A stretch of DNA of 6,800 nucleotides, taken from positions 1 through 6,800 of the forward strand of contig JALVAU010000343.1 of NCBI GenBank assembly GCA_027011025.1, read 5' to 3'. Of the stretch, positions 1-5,381 are shown one piece after another; the stretch's first letter is position 1, and every line of letters begins with the position of its first letter. A program made the translations under genes and the position numbers. Under the pieces are notes generated by a model, which was not told the origin of the DNA, did no database searches, and was given only the letters and a program-made list of their open reading frames with translations. Source of the stretch: Campylobacteraceae bacterium. Lineage in GTDB: Bacteria; Campylobacterota; Campylobacteria; Campylobacterales; Sulfurospirillaceae.

Positions 1-1282
1 CTACATGTAGTAGTTTTTCTACCACTTTAACCATCTCTCTTATCTCATCATCTGTTATAACATAAGGTGGCATAAAGTAGATGATATTACCTAGCGGTCT
101 TATATATATACCCTCCCTCAAAGCTTCTTGAAAAAACTTTAATCCTATCCTCTCTTTTGCATCATACCCTTGTAACTCTATAGCACAAATCATCCCTCTT
201 TGTCTCACCTCTTTGACATTTGGTAATTTTTCAAGAGGTTTTGTGAGACTTCTCATCAAATCTATCTTTTCTCTGTTTTTTTCTATGATATTATCATTTT
301 CAAATATATCTAGCACAGCATTTGCAACTGCGCATGCTAGAGTATTTCCCGTATAAGAGTGAGAATCTAAAAATGATTTACCCTCGCTGTAATCACAATA
401 AAAAGCATCATACACATCTTGCGTAAACAGGACGCAAGACAATGGCATATATCCTCCTGTTATGCCTTTTGAGAGACATAAAAAATCTGGGCTGATACCG
501 GCTTGCTCACAAGCAAACATACTGCCTGTTCTTCCAAAACCAACAGCTATCTCATCGGCTATAAGAAATACCCCCTCTTCATCACAAATAGTTCTAAGTT
601 TTCTTATGTAGCTTGGATCATACATCTTCATACTACCTGCACACTGTACCAAAGGCTCGATAACAACAGATGCAATTTTCCCCTTATGTTTTCTCAAAAG
701 ATTTCTCATATCATTTAGTGCATCTTCCTCGCTAACCAAAGATGGTGATTTTGCCTGGATAGTTTTTAAAAGTATATCTTTATATATATCTTTATAGAGT
801 CCTGTATCGCTTACCGCTAAAGCTCCCATAGTCTCACCATGATATGAGTTTTCAAGTGAAACAAAAAGAGGTCTGCTTTCACCTCTATTTTTAAAATATT
901 GAAATGACATTTTAAGAGCTATCTCTATGGCACTTGAGCCATTATCAGCAAAAAAAATCTTCGTTAAAGCTTTGGGTGTAATAGAGACTAATCTTTTTGC
1001 CAAATCGATAGCGGGCTTATGGGTAAAGCCGGCAAATATGACATGCTCTAACTCCTCTATCTGCTCTCTTATCTTCAAATTTATATAATCATTACTGTGT
1101 CCAAAAAGATTTACCCACCAACTACTTATACAATCTAAATATTTATTACCATCAAAATCATATATATATGCACCTTTTCCTCTCTTTATAGGTATGAGTG
1201 GTATCTTTTCATGGTCTTTCATTTGAGTGCAAGGATGGAAAATATATTTCAAATCCTCCTGCATTAACATTTTATTTGTCAT
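1..1282 (-). CDS. bioA: Adenosylmethionine-8-amino-7-oxononanoate aminotransferase (BioA), 3' end cut by window edge
   Basis: This PLP-dependent cytosolic enzyme converts 7-keto-8-aminopelargonate (KAPA) to 7,8-diaminopelargonate (DAPA) in biotin synthesis, usually with S-adenosylmethionine as amino donor. The frame is open from the ATG at 1282 to the left edge (427 codons). E. coli BioA has about 429 residues, so only a few residues and the stop are missing. Seen: ISSWW (52-56), FAGFTH (83-88), SYHGET (146-151), the PLP-contacting aspartate in IADEIAVGFGRTG (D243), the Schiff-base lysine in LSKGITGG (K272), HSYTGN (308-313) and the substrate-carboxylate arginine in YIRPLGN (R395), followed by YFMPPYVI. 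These match BioA rather than other class III aminotransferases. The residue matching E. coli Tyr17 is Cys18 (HPCTQM). Start: AAGGA at 1292-1296 lies 9 nt before ATG 1282; in-frame ATGs at 1270 and 1264 lack such a site. It is transcribed divergently from the division operon. No other bio gene is visible. Confidence 0.95.
   Translation of the reverse strand, partial: MTNKMLMQEDLKYIFHPCTQMKDHEKIPLIPIKRGKGAYIYDFDGNKYLDCISSWWVNLFGHSNDYINLKIREQIEELEHVIFAGFTHKPAIDLAKRLVSITPKALTKIFFADNGSSAIEIALKMSFQYFKNRGESRPLFVSLENSYHGETMGALAVSDTGLYKDIYKDILLKTIQAKSPSLVSEEDALNDMRNLLRKHKGKIASVVIEPLVQCAGSMKMYDPSYIRKLRTICDEEGVFLIADEIAVGFGRTGSMFACEQAGISPDFLCLSKGITGGYMPLSCVLFTQDVYDAFYCDYSEGKSFLDSHSYTGNTLACAVANAVLDIFENDNIIEKNREKIDLMRSLTKPLEKLPNVKEVRQRGMICAIELQGYDAKERIGLKFFQEALREGIYIRPLGNIIYFMPPYVITDDEIREMVKVVEKLLHV
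773..796. repeat. Perfect 12-bp tandem duplication inside bioA
   Basis: The 12-mer TATATCTTTATA (plus strand) occurs twice head-to-tail at 773-784 and 785-796. On the minus strand it encodes YKDI-YKDI (residues 163-170 of BioA). The unit is a multiple of three, so gain or loss of a copy would keep the frame. Comparison with remembered BioA sequences suggests no net insertion here, so this may be convergence of A/T-rich codons rather than a recent duplication. Confidence 0.6.
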
Positions 1283-1291
1283 AACTAGCCA

Positions 1292-1296
1292 TCCTT
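1292..1296 (-). promoter_or_regulatory. Ribosome binding site of bioA
   Basis: AAGGA on the minus strand ends 9 nt before the ATG at 1282. It decides between three closely spaced in-frame ATG codons (1282, 1270, 1264). A stronger AGGAGG occurs inside the coding region at codons 8-10, but no ATG or GTG follows it at usable spacing: the only candidate is a TTG 2 nt away, which is too close. Confidence 0.6.
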
Positions 1297-1318
1297 AGCG
1301 ATATTTAATAACTTTAAA

Positions 1319-1333
1319 GGTAGAATTATACCA
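1319..1333 (-). promoter_or_regulatory. Candidate bioA promoter, extended -10 (TGGTATAAT)
   Basis: On the minus strand, TATAAT occupies 1330 down to 1325 and is preceded by TGG, giving a consensus extended -10 (TGnTATAAT). No good -35 hexamer lies 17-18 nt upstream, which fits an extended -10 and the weak -35 elements known from Campylobacterota. The expected transcript start is near 1318, leaving a leader of about 36 nt with the AAGGA site inside it. The element is read directly from sequence; its activity is inferred. Confidence 0.55.
1321..1326 (+). promoter_or_regulatory. Candidate promoter of the ppiD-ftsA-ftsZ operon (-10 TAGAAT)
   Basis: TAGAAT on the plus strand matches the sigma-70 -10 consensus at five of six positions and is preceded by A/T-rich sequence, as is usual in this phylum. 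Transcription would begin near 1333, giving a leader of about 40 nt that contains the 1343-1357 hairpin. It overlaps the bioA -10 on the opposite strand by two bases (1325-1326). The choice of this hexamer is less certain than the bioA one because other A/T-rich hexamers lie nearby. Confidence 0.35.
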
Positions 1334-1342
1334 AATTTTAAA

Positions 1343-1357
1343 GCACCAAAAGGGTGC
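1343..1357. repeat. Small inverted repeat GCACC-AAAAG-GGTGC in the divergent promoter region
   Basis: Perfect 5-bp arms at 1343-1347 and 1353-1357 flank a 5-nt loop. On the plus strand it would lie in the leader of the PpiD-like mRNA, about 7 nt before the AAGGA site at 1364-1368. On the minus strand it covers the -35 region of bioA. It does not resemble a BirA operator. It could be an operator half-site pair or a weak leader hairpin; the short stem makes chance plausible. Confidence 0.35.
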
Positions 1358-1373
1358 AAAGCGAAGGAAAAGA

Positions 1374-2834
1374 ATGATTACTTGGATGCAAAAACATAAA
1401 AAGTATCTGGTTATAACGATTTGGGTTGCAACAATTGCATTTATCGGTGCCGGTTTTGTTGGTTGGGGTGCATATGATATGAATACAGACAGAGCAACCT
1501 CTGTTGCAAAAGTTGGGCACAGAACTATCAGTGTTTCAGAGTTTCAACAAGCTTATGCAAACAACTACAACTACTACAATCAACAACTAGGCGGAAAGCT
1601 CACAAAAGAAGATGCTGACAAAATGGGTCTTGAAAAAATTGTGATGCAAAACATAATCAACGAAACCCTGCTATTAAATCTTGCAGACGACATAGGACTT
1701 AGTGTCTTAAAAACAGATATAGAGAAACAACTTATAAAAGATAAAAATTTTCAAGTAAATGGAGTATTCAATAAAAATAGATACTATTCACTCTTAAAAA
1801 ACCAAGGCTTGAGGGCAAAAGAGTATGAAAATGGACTTAAAAAAGAGTTACTTTTAAATAAGCTTCAAAATGTACTCAAATTACCACCGAGCAAAAGAGA
1901 GATTGAACTGTTTACATCCTCTTTGTTCATGCAAGATAAGCTTATGGTTTCTACTATAAGCATCAATCCTGACGATATTACTATAGACCAAGAAGGACTT
2001 AAGAAGTTTTGGGAAGCCAAAAAAACAAGCTATAAAACAAAGAAAAAATATATTTTAGAGTATTTAAAAGTTGGATTGGCTAAAGGCTGGATAAAAGATG
2101 ATATTCTTAAGAAATATTGGGAAAATAAAAAATATAATTATAAAGATAAAGATGGAAAAATTCTTAAATTTGAAGAAGCAAAAAGCCGTGTAGTTTTAGA
2201 TTATAAATTAAAGCAGAGTAAAAAAGATGCTCTCAAAACTTATCTAAAATTTAAAAAAGGTGAAATTTCTGCTAAAGACAAAATGACAGTCTATGATGAT
2301 GATCCAACATTTCCCCTTATCAAACTTAAAAGTGCAAACAAAAATCAAGTACTAAAACCTATCTCAAGAGATGATGGGTATTTGATAGTTAAACTTATAG
2401 ATGTTGTTGCTCCTAGAGTAATGACATTTGAAGAGGCAAAACCTATAGTTCTTGAAGAGTATAAAAAACACTCTTTAATTTTAGCATTAGAAAAAAAGGC
2501 AAAGTCAAGATTAGACCTCTTTAACGGTCAAGATCTTGGTTTTGTCAGCAGAGATTCGATTAGGAAGATTGATGGTCTTAGTGATGCACAAAGTTCTGAA
2601 TTTATAAATTATGTTTTTGATCAAAACAGTCTAAAAGGCTTTAAAATATTTGGAAACAAAGCTACAATGTACAGAATTTTGGAACAAAAATTGCTTAACA
2701 AAGATAAGTTTGATTTATATAAAAGTATTATCACCCAAAGTATTGTTACAAACAAGCAGAGTGAATTAAATAAAAATTTACTAATCAAGCTTAGAAAAAC
2801 ATATGATATAGAACAATATTATAAAGGAAAGTAG
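1374..2834 (+). CDS. ppiD: Membrane-anchored PpiD-like periplasmic chaperone (SurA N-terminal-type domain), no recognisable parvulin domain
   Basis: Predicted inner-membrane protein facing the periplasm that would bind newly exported polypeptides. Residues 1-10 are basic, 11-31 form one transmembrane segment (N-in signal anchor), and about 41-200 align by eye with the PpiD/SurA chaperone domain: AKVGHRTISVSEFQQAY near 45-61, NETLLLNLADDIGLSV near 96-111, and FQVNGVFNKNRY (126-137), close to E. coli PpiD. Two similar blocks follow, LKKFWEAKK (209-217) and LKKYWENKK (245-253). Catalytic parvulin motifs are not visible; only a tail-like stretch near 333-362 (DDGYLIVKLIDV, then FEEAKPIV) recalls the end of such a domain. 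At 486 residues it is shorter than E. coli PpiD (about 620). Start: AAGGA at 1364-1368, 5 nt before the ATG. It is first in an operon with ftsA and ftsZ. Fold assignment is firm; isomerase activity is doubtful and the symbol is by similarity. Confidence 0.85.
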   Translation: MITWMQKHKKYLVITIWVATIAFIGAGFVGWGAYDMNTDRATSVAKVGHRTISVSEFQQAYANNYNYYNQQLGGKLTKEDADKMGLEKIVMQNIINETLLLNLADDIGLSVLKTDIEKQLIKDKNFQVNGVFNKNRYYSLLKNQGLRAKEYENGLKKELLLNKLQNVLKLPPSKREIELFTSSLFMQDKLMVSTISINPDDITIDQEGLKKFWEAKKTSYKTKKKYILEYLKVGLAKGWIKDDILKKYWENKKYNYKDKDGKILKFEEAKSRVVLDYKLKQSKKDALKTYLKFKKGEISAKDKMTVYDDDPTFPLIKLKSANKNQVLKPISRDDGYLIVKLIDVVAPRVMTFEEAKPIVLEEYKKHSLILALEKKAKSRLDLFNGQDLGFVSRDSIRKIDGLSDAQSSEFINYVFDQNSLKGFKIFGNKATMYRILEQKLLNKDKFDLYKSIITQSIVTNKQSELNKNLLIKLRKTYDIEQYYKGK

Positions 2835-2837
2835 TTG
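2824..2837 (+). promoter_or_regulatory. Ribosome binding site and TTG start of ftsA, abutting the upstream stop
   Basis: AAGGA at 2824-2828 lies within the last codons of the PpiD-like gene and is 6 nt before the TTG at 2835. The TAG stop (2832-2834) directly precedes that TTG. No ATG occurs in frame before the conserved ILGIDIGST motif, so the TTG is the only sensible start. The zero-gap arrangement suggests translational coupling. Confidence 0.75.
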
Positions 2838-4199
2838 AATAAAACAATATTAGGTATCGATATTGGATCTACTAAAATTTGTGCTATTATCGCCGAAAAA
2901 AATAGTAATGGTGATCTAAAAATACTAGGTGCGGGAATAGCAAAATCGCAAGGTTTAAAAAAAGGTATCATAACAAACATAGAACTGGCTTCAAATTCTA
3001 TAAAAAATGCCCTAAACGATGCAAAAAGGGTAGCCGGTACACAGTTTGAAAATGTAGTTGTATCAATTTCCGGAGCTTATACTCAAAGCGTTGAGAGTGT
3101 CGGTGTTGTAAATGTACCAAACCACGAGATAGGAATAAAAGAGATAGACCGCGCAATGCGGATGGCAAATCACAATGCAAGTATTCCTAGTGAATATGAA
3201 AAACTCCATATACTGCCACATAATTTTAAAGTTGATACACAAGAGTTTATAGATGATCCATTGGGTATGAATGGCTCTAGACTAGAAGTGCAAGTACACA
3301 TAATAACTGTACAAAAAACATCTTTAAACAATCTAGAAAAAGCGGTAAAACTAGCCGGAGTCAATATAGACAATATTGTCCTTGCAGGATATGCATCAGA
3401 GATAGCAGTAGCAAATGAGGATGAAAAAGAGCTAGGCGTTGTTGTTATCGATATAGGCGGTGCAAGTTGTAATATGATCATACATGCGGGAAACTCTATA
3501 AGATATAATGATTTTCTAGGAATTGGTTCAAACAATATAACAAATGATCTCTCAACTGCACTTCATACACCTTTAAGTGCAGCATCAAAGATAAAAATAA
3601 ACTATGGAGCCCTAAACAACAGTTCAAGCGAGCTTATAGAACTTCCTATTATAGGAGATGATGGCTCTACACATGAGGTATCTTTGGAGATAGTCTCAAA
3701 TGTTATATATGCGAGAGTCGAAGAGACATTGATGATATTAGCCAAAATGCTTGAAGATAGCGGTTTTAAAGATCAAATTGGCGCAGGAATAATACTTACA
3801 GGTGGCTTTACAAAAATAGGTGGTATAAAAGATTTGGCAACAGCTATTTTCGATAATCTTCCTGCAAGAGTAGCAAAGCCAAGAGAGATGGAAGGATTAT
3901 TTGAAACTCTCAGAGATCCTAGCTACGCCACTGCTGTTGGTCTTGTCATGTATGGTGGAGGTTTCTTCACACCATACGAGGTTGATTCCAATAAAAATTT
4001 GAGATATAAAAATGAGATTATAGAATCAAAAAAAGTTTTAGAAGAGACTTTTATAGACGAAGGTATAGAAAAAGTAATAAAAAAAGACAAAATATTGAGT
4101 CCAAAAGATAAATTGGCCCAACTGGCCATAATGGAAGATGACAATAAAACAGATGGTTTTTTCAAAAAATTATGGAACCGTTTAACACAACTATTTTAA
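2835..4199 (+). CDS. ftsA: Cell division protein FtsA (actin-like FtsZ membrane tether)
   Basis: FtsA is an actin-fold ATP-binding protein that anchors FtsZ filaments to the cytoplasmic membrane and recruits later division proteins. Seen in order: the phosphate-1 loop in ILGIDIGSTKICAIIAE (5-21); subdomain 1C with SISGAYTQSVESVGVV (77-92) and continuing to about 160; phosphate-2 VVVIDIGGASCN (202-213); adenosine-binding IILTGGFTKIGGI (319-331); and a C-terminal amphipathic helix GFFKKLWNRLTQLF (441-454), the membrane-targeting sequence. A charged linker of about 55 residues (385-440) separates core from helix, making the protein (454 residues) longer than E. coli FtsA (about 420). Phosphate-2 reads GGAS where the actin family usually has GGGT. 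The start is TTG, with AAGGA 6 nt upstream and no gap after the preceding stop. ftsZ follows after 13 nt, so the two partners are made from one message. Confidence 0.97.
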   Translation: MNKTILGIDIGSTKICAIIAEKNSNGDLKILGAGIAKSQGLKKGIITNIELASNSIKNALNDAKRVAGTQFENVVVSISGAYTQSVESVGVVNVPNHEIGIKEIDRAMRMANHNASIPSEYEKLHILPHNFKVDTQEFIDDPLGMNGSRLEVQVHIITVQKTSLNNLEKAVKLAGVNIDNIVLAGYASEIAVANEDEKELGVVVIDIGGASCNMIIHAGNSIRYNDFLGIGSNNITNDLSTALHTPLSAASKIKINYGALNNSSSELIELPIIGDDGSTHEVSLEIVSNVIYARVEETLMILAKMLEDSGFKDQIGAGIILTGGFTKIGGIKDLATAIFDNLPARVAKPREMEGLFETLRDPSYATAVGLVMYGGGFFTPYEVDSNKNLRYKNEIIESKKVLEETFIDEGIEKVIKKDKILSPKDKLAQLAIMEDDNKTDGFFKKLWNRLTQLF

Positions 4200-4205
4200 G
4201 AGGAG
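4198..4205 (+). promoter_or_regulatory. Strong ribosome binding site of ftsZ overlapping the ftsA stop
   Basis: AAGAGGAG begins inside the ftsA TAA stop (4197-4199), and its AGGAG core (4201-4205) lies 7 nt before the ftsZ ATG at 4213. It is the best Shine-Dalgarno match in the operon, against AAGGA plus TTG for ftsA. That agrees with the general need for many more FtsZ than FtsA molecules. Confidence 0.7.
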
Positions 4206-4212
4206 AAAAGGC

Positions 4213-5331
4213 ATGAGTGGCTTTAGCATAGAAGAAACAAGATATACATATGGTGCAAAGATAAAAGTTATAGGCGTTGGTGGCGGTGGTGGAAATATGA
4301 TTAATCATATGATCAATGAAGGAATAAGTGGAATAGACCTCATTGTTGCCAATACTGATGCTCAAGCACTTGATTACTCACAAGCTACTACAAAAATTCA
4401 ATTGGGCGAGAAAAAAACAAAAGGACTTGGTGCCGGCATGCTTCCTGATGTGGGCAGAGAATCAGCACTTGAGAGTTATGAAGAGATAAAATGCGCTCTT
4501 GAAAATGCAGATATAGTTTTTATAGCTTCAGGTTTTGGTGGTGGAACAGGAACAGGGGCTGCTCCAATTATCGCTCAAGCTGCAAAAGAGGTGGGTGCTC
4601 TAACTGTTTCAGTTATCACTAAACCATTTATGTTTGAAGGAAGAAAGAGAACAAAGCTGGCTGAAGCCGGTATAAATGAGCTAAAAAAAGAGAGTGACTC
4701 TATAGTAGTTATTCCAAATGAGAAGCTGCTCTCCATCGTAGATAAAAATCTAGGAATAAAAGAGAGTTTTAAAATAGTAGATGATGTTTTAAGTAGAGCA
4801 GTAGGAGGAATGAGTTTAGTTGTGTTATCCTCCGGACAAAGCGATATTAATCTGGATTTTGCAGATGTAAGAACTATCATGAGCCATCGAGGAATGGCCC
4901 TTATGGGCGTAGGTGAAAGTAGTGGTGAGGGTGCAGCACTAGATGCCATCAAAAGTGCTGTTGAGTCTCCTTTATTGGACAATATGGCGATAGATGGAGC
5001 ACTAGGAGTTCTTGTGCACTTTCATATCCATCCAGATTGCCCGATCACAGAAATTAGTGATGCTATGGGAGTAGTGTATGATAGTGCTGATGAAGATGCA
5101 GATGTTATATTTGGTACTACTACAGATGAAAATATGGAAAACAATAGAGTAAGAGTAACAATAGTAGCTACAGGTTTTGATAAAAAACTAGAACCAGAAA
5201 AGATAGAAGCAAATATAAATCAAATTAATATGCAAGAGAGAATTACCAGAATGAAGAAAGTGGTTGGTGGATATGAAGATAGAGAAGATTATCTAGAGAT
5301 ACCAACTTTCATGCGAAATCAAATGGATTAA
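4213..5331 (+). CDS. ftsZ: Cell division protein FtsZ (tubulin-like GTPase)
   Basis: FtsZ is a cytoplasmic GTPase that polymerises into the Z-ring at the division site and directs septal wall synthesis. Seen: glycine-rich nucleotide loop VIGVGGGGGNMI (19-30), NTDAQAL (47-53), the G-rich stretch around GLGAGMLPDVGRESA (71-85), the tubulin signature GGGTGTG (109-115) and the catalytic T7 loop NLDFAD (213-218), whose aspartates complete the GTPase site of the neighbouring subunit. The C-terminal domain follows to about 320. A short linker of about 35 residues leads to the conserved tail YLEIPTFMRNQ (360-370), the peptide that binds FtsA. At 372 residues it is of normal length. It is last in the operon, 13 nt after ftsA, with a strong AGGAG site 7 nt before the ATG. 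The loop before the T7 aspartates (SSGQSDIN) seems two residues longer than in E. coli. Confidence 0.98.
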   Translation: MSGFSIEETRYTYGAKIKVIGVGGGGGNMINHMINEGISGIDLIVANTDAQALDYSQATTKIQLGEKKTKGLGAGMLPDVGRESALESYEEIKCALENADIVFIASGFGGGTGTGAAPIIAQAAKEVGALTVSVITKPFMFEGRKRTKLAEAGINELKKESDSIVVIPNEKLLSIVDKNLGIKESFKIVDDVLSRAVGGMSLVVLSSGQSDINLDFADVRTIMSHRGMALMGVGESSGEGAALDAIKSAVESPLLDNMAIDGALGVLVHFHIHPDCPITEISDAMGVVYDSADEDADVIFGTTTDENMENNRVRVTIVATGFDKKLEPEKIEANINQINMQERITRMKKVVGGYEDREDYLEIPTFMRNQMD

Positions 5332-5354
5332 GTCTTATACTCTGCTTTTAAAGC

Positions 5355-5381
5355 TCAAGAGCTTAATTCATAAGCTCTTGA
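5355..5381. terminator. Hairpin at the convergent ftsZ / GGDEF-EAL junction, candidate bidirectional terminator
   Basis: A perfect 11-bp inverted repeat (TCAAGAGCTTA at 5355-5365, loop ATTCA, TAAGCTCTTGA at 5371-5381) begins 24 nt after the ftsZ stop. On the minus strand the right arm and loop encode the last residues of the c-di-GMP protein and the left arm starts with its TAA stop (5365-5363). Neither side has a clear U-tract: CTTGGTCTTG follows on plus and GCTTTAAAAG on minus. Factor-independent termination may therefore be inefficient, or the hairpin may mainly protect the 3' ends. The arms are seen; the function is inferred from position between convergent genes. Confidence 0.6.

Noticed and set aside
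503..718. 71-codon plus-strand open frame inside bioA
   Set aside because: It is antisense to the conserved DEIAVGFGRTG region of bioA and has no features of its own.
1242..1264. Later bioA start at ATG 1270, ATG 1264 or the TTG after the internal AGGAGG
   Set aside because: ATG 1282 has an AAGGA at 9 nt, the two later ATGs have none, and the TTG is only 2 nt from AGGAGG.
1283..1373. BirA biotin operator upstream of bioA
   Set aside because: No paired element resembling the TTGTAAACC / GGTTTACAA type occurs; the dyads seen have different sequence.
3170..3535. 121-codon minus-strand open frame inside ftsA
   Set aside because: It is antisense to a conserved ftsA region, has no recognisable protein motif, and is explained as a codon shadow.
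4575..4982. 135-codon minus-strand open frame inside ftsZ
   Set aside because: It lies wholly antisense to conserved FtsZ core motifs; its Ser/Pro/Ala-rich composition is what the antisense of FtsZ codons gives.
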